DNA of 34,489 nt from a virus, in the IMG/VR virus record IMGVR_UViG_3300006802_000271, positions 1-34,489 of that record; one strand, given 5' to 3'. Below the pieces are notes generated by a model, which was not told the DNA's origin, did no database searches, and saw nothing but the letters and a program-made list of their open reading frames with translations. This document shows, piece after piece, positions 20,207 to 29,164 of this stretch. Position 1 is the first letter of the stretch; every line of letters starts with the position of its first letter. The position numbers were made by a program, and so were the translations under genes.

Positions 20207-21318
20207 CTTTTATGGATGGCGAGAGCAAGGCAGAAGACAAGACCATGCTTATAACTGCTTATTTAAAGCCTCAAGAAACACAAGATGAGGAAAAAATAGA
20301 TGAGGCAGGTGATGTTAAGGTTGTCACCAAGAAAATATACCCTTTCGGCAGGGTTATAAAGGTTGCTAATGGCTTGAAGCTTGAAGAGAAAGAGCTGCCA
20401 TTTGAAAACGGCAAGTTTCCATTTGCAAAATACAACAATTACCTTTTACCAAGAGAGTTTTATGGTGTTTCAGAAGTTGAGCAGCTTGAGTCACCTCAAA
20501 GGGTTTTTAATAAACTACTTAATGCCTCTCTTGAAGTGCTCAACCTTATGGGTAACCCGGTTTGGATTGTCGATACTGCAAGCGGTGTTGACCCGCAGCA
20601 CCTTGTTAATAGGACGGGTTTGGTTGTCGAAAAAGAACCAGGTAGTGAAGTACGTAGGGAATCGGGTGTACAACTATCAGGTTCGGCGCTATCACTTATT
20701 GATAGGCTCGAAAGTTGGTTTAACAATGTATCAGGCACACAAGACATTACGCGAGGCGAAACACCTGGATCGGTCACTGCAAGTAGTGCTATTGAGCAGC
20801 TGCAAGAGGCGGCTCGAACACGAATTAGACAGAAGCAGCGAAATTTGGACTCATTTATACGAGACATTGGACGCCAATATTCAGAAGTTGTCCTTGAATA
20901 CTACAACAAGCCAAGAATTTTCAGAGTCACAAATGATGAGGGATCTACAGAGTTTTTCCGATTCAGTATTGAAAGAGATGATAGACCTGGGCCTACTGGA
21001 ATGACGCAAGAGAAAACGGCTATTATCCAAAGGTTTGCTGATGGTGAGATTGATGGCAATGATGTTGTATTAGAGCAAACACCTGTTAGAATAAAGCTAG
21101 CATCATCAAGTTTTGACGCAAGAGTTAACACAGGTTCAAGCTTGCCATTTACCACTGCAGACAAAGAGCAGAAAGCTCTAAACTTGTTTGATAGGCAGGT
21201 TATTGATGCAGAAGAGTTGTTAAGAATTTTGGATTTTCCAAATAGGGAAGAAATATTAGAGAGAATGAAACAACGCGAGGCTGAGCTTGCAGAGCAGGCA
21301 GCTTTAGAGGGAGGTTAG
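20173..21318 (+). CDS. Portal protein, C-terminal part (split by a frameshift)
   Basis: 381 residues containing the rest of a P22-like portal: FPFAKYNNYLLPREFYGVSE (the wing-stem transition), ESPQRVFNKLLNASLEVLNL, GTQDITRGETPGSVTASSA and AIEQLQEAARTRIRQKQRN (the stem helices). Together with the first part it makes about 605 residues, matching family size. ATG 20173 is only the first ATG in this frame; in a functional phage it should be made by fusion to 19502. It overlaps the first frame by 34 bases. Confidence 0.85.
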   Translation: MSNTDRDMPDMTFMDGESKAEDKTMLITAYLKPQETQDEEKIDEAGDVKVVTKKIYPFGRVIKVANGLKLEEKELPFENGKFPFAKYNNYLLPREFYGVSEVEQLESPQRVFNKLLNASLEVLNLMGNPVWIVDTASGVDPQHLVNRTGLVVEKEPGSEVRRESGVQLSGSALSLIDRLESWFNNVSGTQDITRGETPGSVTASSAIEQLQEAARTRIRQKQRNLDSFIRDIGRQYSEVVLEYYNKPRIFRVTNDEGSTEFFRFSIERDDRPGPTGMTQEKTAIIQRFADGEIDGNDVVLEQTPVRIKLASSSFDARVNTGSSLPFTTADKEQKALNLFDRQVIDAEELLRILDFPNREEILERMKQREAELAEQAALEGG

Positions 21319-21322
21319 TAGA

Positions 21323-21679
21323 ATGGGGCCAGGTAATCAAGCGCCTGCAGATGTAGCGCCGGGTATGGCAGAGGGCAACATGCCAGGTACAGAAATGCCA
21401 GAGGGCGCAAGTGGAGCTGATCAATTGCGCGAGCTAGTTGGTGGCGTACAGCAAGGGCTAGAAATGCTTAGGGGTTTAATGGAGGCTACACCAGACGCGC
21501 CAGAAGAGGCCAAGGGCTTACTAGATGCTGCAACAGATTCTTTTATGCAATCGATGCAGTTAATGGTTGGTGGTGGTGGTGATGATGAGGCGGCAGCAGA
21601 GCCACAAATGCCAGTGGCACCAGAGGCAGCGCTTGCACAGCAGCCAGCAATAAGACCCAAAGGCATGGGCACTTTATAA
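21323..21679 (+). CDS. Small Met/Ala/Pro-rich protein between portal and scaffold
   Basis: 118 residues of low complexity (many Met, Gly, Ala, Pro, Glu). A central helix runs LRELVGGVQQGLEMLRGLME to about residue 78; the ends look disordered. It is similar in style to small helper proteins found beside scaffolds. GGGAGG precedes the ATG by eight bases. No known domain; likely involved in head assembly, as inferred from position. Confidence 0.6.
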   Translation: MGPGNQAPADVAPGMAEGNMPGTEMPEGASGADQLRELVGGVQQGLEMLRGLMEATPDAPEEAKGLLDAATDSFMQSMQLMVGGGGDDEAAAEPQMPVAPEAALAQQPAIRPKGMGTL

Positions 21680-21713
21680 ATATTAGTTAATTAATTTTAG
21701 TTAAGGGGTAGTT

Positions 21714-22634
21714 ATGGATACAGAACCAACGAATGAAGAAATTTTAGCGAGTTTAGAGGAAAATGTTGAGCCCCAGGCTGAGGGTGTTGACCAGGTTGAG
21801 CAACAACCAGAAGAGCAACAACCAGAAGAGGCTGCAGGGTTTAATTTTAAATCACTAGATGACCTATATGCTCACAAGCTCAAGTACACCGCTAGCGGTA
21901 AAGAGGTTGAAGAGTCACTTTCTGACATTCTAAAAAGGGCTTCTCAAGGTTATCATTACAGTCAGCGCATGAGTGAGCTTAAGACTCAAGAGAAAGATTG
22001 GCAGCGTCAACTTTCTGAATCGCAAGCGATGGCTGATAAGTACCGAGAGATAGACCAATACGCGCGTGACAATCCTGAGTGGTTTGACTACTGGAATAAT
22101 GCGTATCAGAATCGCAGCTTGCCGGTCGGTTCACCTGATCAAACTGGAGGCTTTGACCCTGCTCAAATAACCTCATTAATTGACCAGAAACTTGCACCTT
22201 TTCAAGAAACGATTCAACAGCAGCGTGAGAGGATGGAAAATGAGCGAATTTCTCAAGAGGATGCAGCATTAGAGTCTCAGGTACAGGCAACAAGGCAAGA
22301 ATTTTCCGATGTTGACTTCAGTGCCACAGACCCAAATACAGGCGTATCTCTTGAAAACAAGGTGTTTCAATTCATGGTTGATAATGGAATATCAGACTTT
22401 AACAAAGCGTATAAAGTAATGGATTACGATAACATCATGGCACGTAGGATTGAGGCAAGCAAAGCGGACTTAGTGAAGCAAGAGCAGATGAAACGAAGAA
22501 ACGGCATTGTTTCTGAGACTTCTGGGCAAGCTAAGACACCACCAGCGCCAATTGATTACAGCAAAATGACTCACGACCAACTTGAAGCTGCACAATCACA
22601 ATTTTTAAACCAATTAAGACAACAAGGGGGCTGA
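21714..22634 (+). CDS. Scaffolding protein
   Basis: 306 residues, acidic and helical. A Glu/Gln-rich disordered N-terminus (about 1-44, including QQPEEQQPEE) precedes SLDDLYAHKLKYTASGKEVE. A long coiled central part and a basic C-terminal tail (around RRNGIVSETS onward) follow. The tail ends MTHDQLEAAQSQFLNQLRQQ, a helix like those by which scaffolds bind coat. No protease motif is present. Position between portal and coat supports it. The intergenic 34 bases are AT-rich, and AAGGGG precedes the ATG. Confidence 0.8.
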   Translation: MDTEPTNEEILASLEENVEPQAEGVDQVEQQPEEQQPEEAAGFNFKSLDDLYAHKLKYTASGKEVEESLSDILKRASQGYHYSQRMSELKTQEKDWQRQLSESQAMADKYREIDQYARDNPEWFDYWNNAYQNRSLPVGSPDQTGGFDPAQITSLIDQKLAPFQETIQQQRERMENERISQEDAALESQVQATRQEFSDVDFSATDPNTGVSLENKVFQFMVDNGISDFNKAYKVMDYDNIMARRIEASKADLVKQEQMKRRNGIVSETSGQAKTPPAPIDYSKMTHDQLEAAQSQFLNQLRQQGG

Positions 22635-22635
22635 A

Positions 22636-23559
22636 ATGGCTTTAAGCGTTGATCAATTAAATGCGATCACGGAAAAATTCTGGGTCAAGAAACTTCATGA
22701 CTCAATCTTTGACTCTAACCCACTATTGATGAGAATCAAGAAAAGTGGCTCTTACAAATCAACATCGGGCGGTACTCAAATCTATATCCCGCTAAACTAT
22801 GCACAGAGCACAGCCTCTGGCTGGTACAGCGGCGCTGATACTTTGAGCACTACTGATAATGAAAACATTACATCTGCAGCATACGACTGGAAGTCACTTT
22901 ATGCAGGCGTAACTATTTCAGAAGAGGATGAGCTCAAAAACAGCGGTGACGCTGCTCAATTAAACCTTTTGAAAAGCAAGATGCAAATTGCAGAGAAAAC
23001 TTTGGCAGACAGCCTTGGTACAGGTTTGTTTTCTGATGGCACAACTGCTGACTCTATTGTTGGCTTGCGTGACATCGTAGCTGTAGACCAAACTGTTGGT
23101 GGCATTGACCAGGCAAGTTACTCTTGGTGGCAAGGCCAGGTAGATAGTTCTACATCTACTAACAGCCTTTCTAAGATGAATGAGCTCTTTCAAGACTGTA
23201 CTGTTGATTCAGAACATCCTAACTTTATCGTGGCTAGCCGCGCTGTTTACAACACTTACTATGACCTCTTAACACCTGTTCAACGTTTTGTTGATGAGAG
23301 CATTGCTAAGGGTGGCTTTGAGTCTCTAATGTTCAATGGCCAGCCTATTGTTTCTGATTCTCATTGTCCTGCACAACATTTGTTTATGCTTAACTTGGAT
23401 CATTTGCACTTGTTCTATCATCCTAAGCGCAACTTCTCTATGGAGCCATTCCAGAAGCCAATTAACCAACAGGTTAAGGTTGCTCGAGTTCTTTGGATGG
23501 GTGCACTAGGGTCATCTAACAACAGACTACATGGTAAAATGAGCGCAATTACTACATAA
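22636..23559 (+). CDS. Major capsid protein
   Basis: 307 residues with the usual opening for phage coat proteins of this type (LNAITEKFWVKKLHDSIFDS) and the Ser/Thr-rich TASGWYSGADTLSTTDNENI, corresponding to an extended N-arm or E-loop part. Helical EEDELKNSGDAAQLNLLKSK forms the spine, and the C-terminus is beta-rich (FNGQPIVSDSHCP). The HK97 fold is presumed from the family and position. It directly follows scaffold and precedes a strong-ribosome-site decoration gene. Many exposed Ser/Thr make it one possible glycan acceptor. Confidence 0.85.
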   Translation: MALSVDQLNAITEKFWVKKLHDSIFDSNPLLMRIKKSGSYKSTSGGTQIYIPLNYAQSTASGWYSGADTLSTTDNENITSAAYDWKSLYAGVTISEEDELKNSGDAAQLNLLKSKMQIAEKTLADSLGTGLFSDGTTADSIVGLRDIVAVDQTVGGIDQASYSWWQGQVDSSTSTNSLSKMNELFQDCTVDSEHPNFIVASRAVYNTYYDLLTPVQRFVDESIAKGGFESLMFNGQPIVSDSHCPAQHLFMLNLDHLHLFYHPKRNFSMEPFQKPINQQVKVARVLWMGALGSSNNRLHGKMSAITT

Positions 23560-23574
23560 TAAGGAGGTTTTAGT

Positions 23575-24054
23575 ATGACTGCATATAGCGCAAGTCCAGT
23601 ACGTTTTGCTGGCGTTTCTCAGGTAACTGCATCTTTGGGGGCAAATGACCCAGAGGTTGGTACTTGCATCAAAGAGGGTGATGAAGAGTACATCTTTGTT
23701 TACAACACAGGTGCTGATGCACAGATTGACCCAGGTCACTGTGCTGTGCTTTCTGGTGTTACAGGTTACAGCGTAACCGTATCATCTACATCAAGCTCTG
23801 ACATCGCTGTTGGTGTTTGCAAACATGCCACAATCACAACTGGTGCATATGGCTGGTTGATGACTAAAGGCTTTTCTGCAATCGAAATGACTGCCACTTC
23901 TGGTACAGTAGCTGCTGGTGGTTTGGTTGAGGTATCTGCAGATGGTACATTTGCACCTCAGTCTAACACTACTGGTGCAGGCTTTGGCCCAGTTGGAAAA
24001 GCAATGGAGGCTATTGTCTCTGGTGCATCTGGTCAGGCTTATTTGAAATTTTAA
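23575..24054 (+). CDS. Capsid decoration (cement/head-associated) protein
   Basis: 159 residues, beta-rich, small-residue rich, with no helix of note. The pattern (short beta strands with many Gly, Ala, Thr and a Ser/Thr-rich TGYSVTVSSTSSSD at about 62-75) matches small trimeric head proteins. GAGG with a perfect AGGAGG-type site (TAAGGAGG) predicts very high expression, as needed for a copy number near that of coat. It is immediately followed by the DUF115 transferase gene, making it the first candidate for glycosylation. Confidence 0.7.
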   Translation: MTAYSASPVRFAGVSQVTASLGANDPEVGTCIKEGDEEYIFVYNTGADAQIDPGHCAVLSGVTGYSVTVSSTSSSDIAVGVCKHATITTGAYGWLMTKGFSAIEMTATSGTVAAGGLVEVSADGTFAPQSNTTGAGFGPVGKAMEAIVSGASGQAYLKF

Positions 24055-24063
24055 GGGGGCTCT

Positions 24064-25128
24064 GTGAAAAGGCGCGAAATAATTTGTAATTACCAGCCTT
24101 ATATACTCGCACCACCGGTGGCTAGTGTTAAGCTTAGGGAAAATTCTACCAAGAATGACTCTACAACCATTAATCACTGGCAAGATATTTGGCTTAACAA
24201 TATTCGCGCTAATAAAGAGCAAATGGGCTCGTTTTCAGCAAATGGCTTGCAAAACCTTTATGGTAGGTTAAGACATCGCCCAGCAATCCTTGCTGGGAGC
24301 GGGCCCTCTCTTAAATACAATGCAGAAAAATTGAGAGATAGGGGTGGGGTGCCCTTAATTTCTTGCTTGCATAATTTTCACTACTTCGAAGATTTAGAAA
24401 TAAATGCAGATTATTACGTATCTCTTGACGCTGGCCCAATAGTTGTCTCAGAGGTTACAAAAAGCGGGAAAATGAGTGAAGAGGATTATTGGCAACGCAC
24501 TGAAAAAAGAAAGCTGGTTGCCTTTATTGGCAGTGACCCAGATTTAATAAAAAAATGGCGTGGAGAGATATATTTCTTCAATTGCCCCATCCCTTCTCAA
24601 GACTACATGGCTAAGGTTGATGAGATAGAGCATTATCACACTTTTTTTAGCACAGGCGGCAATGTTTTGGGTGCTGCTCTGTATTTGGCTAAGGCTTTTC
24701 TTGGTGTTAGCACAGCTGTTTTTATCGGGGCTGATTTCTGTTTCGGCTATGATGACAAATTCCACAGCTGGGATGATGACACTTACGATACCAGTAAGGG
24801 CTACTGCATAAAAGCTGTTGATGTGTTTGGTAATCGTGTTGATACTTGGCAATCTTACAAAAATTTCAAAGATTGGTTTGACTGGGTAGCGATCAATGTG
24901 CCTGGCATCTACATAAATGCCTCAGAGGGTGGCACCATGGGCGCTTATGCTGAGGGCAACCTTGCAGCTTATAAGATAATGGATTTATCCGATGCGCTTG
25001 AGATGCTTAATATGTCTGATAGGATTTACAGGCAGGCAATGCACCCCGACTGGAATGGTGATTTAAGGCTAGGCAAAGAGCAAGACAGACCAGAAGAGTT
25101 AAATAGTTTTAATTATGTATTATTTTAG
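24064..25128 (+). CDS. DUF115/Maf-type putative glycosyltransferase (MptE-like domain)
   Basis: 354 residues. The core RPAILAGSGPSLKYN (about 72-86) carries the family GSGPSL nucleotide-binding loop. Then come VPLISCLHNFHYFEDLEINA and DYYVSLDAGP, AFLGVSTAVFIGADFCFGYD and NASEGGTMG, all in family order. DUF115 proteins include Maf, which attach pseudaminic or legionaminic acids to flagellin; the same fold is also annotated as MptE-like pterin kinase. With a NeuB, a CMP-transferase and a PseB-like gene in the same genome, the transferase reading is preferred. GTG start with GGGGG upstream. Located in the head operon. Confidence 0.75.
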   Translation: MKRREIICNYQPYILAPPVASVKLRENSTKNDSTTINHWQDIWLNNIRANKEQMGSFSANGLQNLYGRLRHRPAILAGSGPSLKYNAEKLRDRGGVPLISCLHNFHYFEDLEINADYYVSLDAGPIVVSEVTKSGKMSEEDYWQRTEKRKLVAFIGSDPDLIKKWRGEIYFFNCPIPSQDYMAKVDEIEHYHTFFSTGGNVLGAALYLAKAFLGVSTAVFIGADFCFGYDDKFHSWDDDTYDTSKGYCIKAVDVFGNRVDTWQSYKNFKDWFDWVAINVPGIYINASEGGTMGAYAEGNLAAYKIMDLSDALEMLNMSDRIYRQAMHPDWNGDLRLGKEQDRPEELNSFNYVLF

Positions 25129-25142
25129 TAAAGGATAAAGTT

Positions 25143-25520
25143 ATGGCTAACACATTAGTAAAAGTATGGAACGATAACAGCCTTGAGCACATTGAAACTT
25201 TCAAGGGTCAAGAGATTAAGATACCAGCCCATGGTTATGTTACAATGAATAGACACGAGGCTGTTGAATTTAAGAGCCAATTTAAGTCACCAGTATTTTT
25301 AAAAGGTGGCGTACCAGATCCGGCCCATAAAAAGATGATTAGGGTTGAGCCTATAAATGATGATAAAATAGAAGAAACACAAGCACCTGATGACTTTGAC
25401 TGCCAGAAATGTGGCTTTGTTGCCAAGAGCGCTGCAGGCTTGAAATCTCACATAAGAGCCAACCACCTGCAAAGCGTAGCTGACAGTGAACTTAGAAAGG
25501 AGCTTTCACAGGAGGCCTAA
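25143..25520 (+). CDS. Head-region protein with a C-terminal C2H2 zinc finger
   Basis: 125 residues. The N-terminal half (about 1-70) is beta-like and predicted virion-associated. The C-terminus holds Cys87, Cys90, His103 and His108 in CQKCGFVAKSAAGLKSHIRA followed by NH, spaced CX2C-X12-HX4H, a classical C2H2 finger. The finger follows an acidic linker (DDKIEETQAPDD). AAGGA precedes the ATG. C2H2 fingers are rare in bacterial phage structural regions; a DNA- or protein-contact role at the head is possible. Confidence 0.75.
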   Translation: MANTLVKVWNDNSLEHIETFKGQEIKIPAHGYVTMNRHEAVEFKSQFKSPVFLKGGVPDPAHKKMIRVEPINDDKIEETQAPDDFDCQKCGFVAKSAAGLKSHIRANHLQSVADSELRKELSQEA

Positions 25521-26156
25521 TTGACACCTGCTGAAATAGAAACACAAGTAAGAGCACGATATAATGCTAGTGGTGACCCACATTTTACTAGCGCTGAAAT
25601 TAGAAACGCTATCTATCAAGCTGAGCTTGAGCTAGCACTTGAGGCCTTTGTTGTTGAGGCGGTTACTACTACCGTTTCTGTAGCATCTACTCAAACTATT
25701 GCTTACCCTACTAACTGCATAGGTATTAAGCGGGTTGAGTATGACGGCAAAAAGCTAGCTACTGGCTCACTTGATTCAGACCCAAAAACAAGCACAACAG
25801 AGGTAACTGGCACCCCAGGCGAGTACACCACCTGGAATGACACTATCTACCTGTACCCAACACCTGACGCTGTTAAAACTGTAAAGATTTTTCACTACAA
25901 TCAACCTGCAGAGGTGACAACAGCAAGCACTACAATGAGTGTGCCTTCAAGGTATCACACTGATATTATCGATTTCTGCTTGTCTATAATGTACGCCAAA
26001 GATCAAAATACCCAGATGGCCACATATCACAGAAATAGATGGGAAGAAAACGTCAACAAAATCAAACGCAATAGACGCAAAGAAAAGACCAGTGACGCCT
26101 TTACGGTTGTAAAAGAGTTTGGTGTTAATGACGGCTATGCAGGGCTGATAGCATAA
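25521..26156 (+). CDS. Head-tail adaptor / connector protein
   Basis: 211 residues, opening MTPAEIETQVRARYNASGDP, a helix pair like gp4/gp6-type connectors. It continues with EIRNAIYQAELELALEAFVV, a beta section (ISLYPTP-like TIYLYPTPDAVKTVKIFHYN) and a basic C-terminal helix (NRRKEKTSDAF). TTG start with AGGAGG four bases upstream, just after the zinc-finger gene. The position directly before the nozzle protein matches the ring below the portal in podoviruses. Confidence 0.75.
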   Translation: MTPAEIETQVRARYNASGDPHFTSAEIRNAIYQAELELALEAFVVEAVTTTVSVASTQTIAYPTNCIGIKRVEYDGKKLATGSLDSDPKTSTTEVTGTPGEYTTWNDTIYLYPTPDAVKTVKIFHYNQPAEVTTASTTMSVPSRYHTDIIDFCLSIMYAKDQNTQMATYHRNRWEENVNKIKRNRRKEKTSDAFTVVKEFGVNDGYAGLIA

Positions 26157-28117
26157 TGGCAGCTAATAACAATATCATATACCCGAATAACAACAGGGTT
26201 TTCTTTGATGGTGGGTTAAACAACAAATTTGACGTTAACCTGATCCCAGACAATGAGAGCCCTGACTGCCTTAATGTTGTTTTTGATGATGGTGCGGTAT
26301 CAACCAGGTTGGGCATTGCTACAATGAATAGCTGGGTAACTGATACTGTTGGCTCAAATGTTTGTGATGGGCTTTTTACCAGGCAAGATAGCAACAACTC
26401 TGATGCTATTGTATCTGTTTGGGGTGGCAACATTTATGCTGGTGAGGATGCAACAGCTGTATCTCAGCAGCCTGATAGCTTCGTTACAGGCACAAGATGT
26501 ACTGCAGCAGAGTATGAGGGTTATCTTTTTATTGGGCAAAGTGGTGCCACACCATATAAATTGCTTGATGATAACTCGACACTTACCAGGCATGGCATAC
26601 CTGTAGCACCAGACTCAATGACTGCAGGCTCTGCAGCAACCACAGCAGGCACAGCTCTATCAGGTGATTACAGTTATAAGGTCACCTGGGTTAACAGTGC
26701 ATTAGTTGAGGGTGATGTATCTACAGCTGTAAGCTTTTCGCCTGTTGCAGAAAATGTCACCTTATCAAACATACCAACAGCACCGGCCAGCTATGGTGTT
26801 GAGGCTCGAAAGATTTACAGGACAGCTGATGGTGGCTCTACTTATCTACTACTAACAACAATAAATGATAACTCAACCACAACATTTGATGATGCTGTTC
26901 CAGACTCTTCTTTGTCCATAACTGAGGCACCAACAGACCAGGGTGAGCCGCCAAATTACAGCGTGAGTATATACCACCAGGGTAGATTGTTTGTTATTGA
27001 CCCAGAGGATAAACTGGTTAAGTACAGCGAAATAGGTAACCCTTATGTTTTTAAAGCTACTAACTTTATTCGTGTGGGCGATACGAGTAATGACACCCCT
27101 GTTGCTCTTGATATTTACGATAACAGCCTTGTTGTCTTATGTAGACGTAACCCGTGGCTTGTCTATATGGGTAGCACTTCTGACTCTGATTGGCGGGTAC
27201 TTAGAGTGCGTTCGCCTTATGGTACGCTGAGCAAATTTGGTTCTTTTAGATACAACAACAAAGTAATGTACCCAGCAGTACAGGCGGGGCGCTTTGTGGG
27301 CTTTGCGGCTCTAGAGGGCCAAACAGTATCACCATCTGCATCGCTACTAACAAACACCGCACTAGGCTCGGACTTGCAGAGTACGCGAGTCGAGGCCTCA
27401 ATGGACTTAGTAAATGAGGACTTGGTTGCTGATATTTGTAGCCATGTATTTGAGCGAAAGGCTTACATTTCAATACCTATTGATGTTATTAACGATAATC
27501 AATCAATTACACTAGCCACAGAAAATAACCGGATATTTCTTTTTGACTTCTCACTTGGCAGACTAGACAGAAAACAAGAGGCTAGCTGGTCAGTGTGGGA
27601 TAATTGCAAGTTTAGTTGTTTTACTGAGTACAGGCACAGCAGCCTTGACCGTACACAGCTATATGGCGGCAGTATTTTAGCAGATGGAAACATCAGAGAG
27701 CTTAATGTTGAAAACACTTATATTGACGATGGTGCTACTGCAATTAATAGCTACTACTACACCAAGCGCTTTTCTGGCCTTAAGAGAGATGAAAACTCAC
27801 ACAAGGATTTTCGCTATGCTCTGATACTGCATGACGTTAGTTCAACAGACCAGGACATGAATTTTAGCTACATAGTTGACGGCCAGACTGAGGGCACTAC
27901 TAATGTCATAGCTTTGACTGGTGCAGCCACTTGGGGTGAGGTTAACTGGAATGAGTTTCAATGGTCACCTGGTTCGGGCTCGAGAGAGCAAAGGCAGTAC
28001 ATTGCCCCTAGCTATGGTAAGCGGATACAGTTTAAGTTTGATAATCAAAATACAGCTAACTATCATTTTAAAATTTATGGCTTTAACTTTGTTTATAATA
28101 ATAAGGGACTCCGGTAA
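26156..28117 (+). CDS. Tail nozzle / stabilisation protein (P22 gp10-like)
   Basis: 653 residues, nearly all beta. The start NNNRVFFDGGLNNKFDVNLI then DNESPDCLNVVFDDGAVSTR is the recognisable opening of tail nozzle or stabilisation proteins of podoviruses. Repeated strand pairs follow, with Tyr- and Asp-rich turns (SIYHQGRLFVIDPEDKLVKY). This hexameric part extends the portal-adaptor channel and carries the fibre. It overlaps the adaptor stop (TAATG). Confidence 0.75.
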   Translation: MAANNNIIYPNNNRVFFDGGLNNKFDVNLIPDNESPDCLNVVFDDGAVSTRLGIATMNSWVTDTVGSNVCDGLFTRQDSNNSDAIVSVWGGNIYAGEDATAVSQQPDSFVTGTRCTAAEYEGYLFIGQSGATPYKLLDDNSTLTRHGIPVAPDSMTAGSAATTAGTALSGDYSYKVTWVNSALVEGDVSTAVSFSPVAENVTLSNIPTAPASYGVEARKIYRTADGGSTYLLLTTINDNSTTTFDDAVPDSSLSITEAPTDQGEPPNYSVSIYHQGRLFVIDPEDKLVKYSEIGNPYVFKATNFIRVGDTSNDTPVALDIYDNSLVVLCRRNPWLVYMGSTSDSDWRVLRVRSPYGTLSKFGSFRYNNKVMYPAVQAGRFVGFAALEGQTVSPSASLLTNTALGSDLQSTRVEASMDLVNEDLVADICSHVFERKAYISIPIDVINDNQSITLATENNRIFLFDFSLGRLDRKQEASWSVWDNCKFSCFTEYRHSSLDRTQLYGGSILADGNIRELNVENTYIDDGATAINSYYYTKRFSGLKRDENSHKDFRYALILHDVSSTDQDMNFSYIVDGQTEGTTNVIALTGAATWGEVNWNEFQWSPGSGSREQRQYIAPSYGKRIQFKFDNQNTANYHFKIYGFNFVYNNKGLR

Positions 28118-29163
28118 TGAATATCAAAAAAATACAAGGAAAAGCAAACGCTGCAGCCAGGCGTATAAAAGAGCAAGCAGAGAAAAAAACTCTAAGAGCT
28201 AGAGAGGATATACAAAGGCAAACTGCTGAGAAAGAGGCAGCAGCAGCAGCAGCAAAAAAGGCAGCTGGTGAGGCTGCTATAACTAAAGCAGGCACAGATG
28301 CGGCGGCAATAGGCGAGAAATTGACAGGCCAGGCAGCTGGCATATCAAGAGAGCAATTTGGCTTAGGCGATGAGCAAAGAGCAGCAGCTGCAGCCAGGAG
28401 AGCTGATATCTTTGCCAAACAGCAAACAGCCATGCTAGGGCAGCAAGCAGCACAAAAAACTCAGGCGCTAAGTGCTTTACAGAGGCGTATGCAGTCAGCA
28501 GGTATCAGGGGCACTGGTACAGCTGAAAGATTGGCTCAAGTAGCTGAGAAAGAGATTGCAGGACAATCAGGCCAGCAAATGACCGGATTAAAACTAGGGC
28601 AAAGCCAGCAAGAGCTAGCAGCTTCAGAGGCAGAACAGCAGGCGCTTAGGCAGTTTGAGCAGTTTAGAGAAGCATCGCAGGCTAGGGCGCAAGAACTTTC
28701 TACCAACCTTGAAGCTTCAGGAATTTCTGCAGAGCGTGCGAGACAGTTTAGCTCAGACCAAGCAGAACGTGGCAGAGCCTTCCAGCAGGATGTTGTTATG
28801 AAAATGCAGTCAGAGCAGTTCAAAGAACGTATGGCTGTAGGTATAGATCAATTCCAGCAGCAGATGCAGCAAAGACAAGCCGAGTTTGATCTAGACGAGG
28901 AAGTAACTAGATTCAACATGGGCCTAGCAAGAGCAGAGGCTAATAAAAAAGGCTTATTTGGTTCTATTGGCCAAATGGGTTCTAACCTTTGGAATGGCAT
29001 TACAGGCGGCGGCGGCACTGCTGGTACTATAGGTGCCACAGGTGGTGCTGTAGTTGGCGGTACGCTTGGCTCATTGTTTGGCCCAGTAGGAACATATGCA
29101 GGCGCTACAGCGGGTGCTGCAATCGGTGGCCAAATTGGTGGCGCTATAGATAGGGGTTTTTAA
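28117..29163 (+). CDS. Ejection-type internal virion protein (P22 gp7-like position)
   Basis: 348 residues. Long Ala/Gln/Glu-rich helices (for example EKEAAAAAAKKAAGEAA and RQFEQFREASQARAQELS) precede a Gly-rich C-terminus with repeated GxxxG (GGTAGTIGATGGAVVGGTLG onward), suited to membrane insertion. Such proteins are stored in the head and form a conduit through the envelope. It overlaps the nozzle gene at TAATG. No cysteine. Confidence 0.7.
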   Translation: MNIKKIQGKANAAARRIKEQAEKKTLRAREDIQRQTAEKEAAAAAAKKAAGEAAITKAGTDAAAIGEKLTGQAAGISREQFGLGDEQRAAAAARRADIFAKQQTAMLGQQAAQKTQALSALQRRMQSAGIRGTGTAERLAQVAEKEIAGQSGQQMTGLKLGQSQQELAASEAEQQALRQFEQFREASQARAQELSTNLEASGISAERARQFSSDQAERGRAFQQDVVMKMQSEQFKERMAVGIDQFQQQMQQRQAEFDLDEEVTRFNMGLARAEANKKGLFGSIGQMGSNLWNGITGGGGTAGTIGATGGAVVGGTLGSLFGPVGTYAGATAGAAIGGQIGGAIDRGF

Positions 29164-29164
29164 A

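Noticed and set aside
21680-21713. AT-rich TTAGTTAATTAA stretch as promoter or origin
   Set aside because: Only 34 bases with no -10/-35 pair at proper spacing; it looks like an ordinary spacer with a ribosome site.
24064-25128. Reading the DUF115 gene simply as a pterin pyrophosphokinase
   Set aside because: The name comes from archaeal MptE relatives; no folate-type genes are near, while four nonulosonic-acid-type genes are in the genome. Kept only as an alternative.
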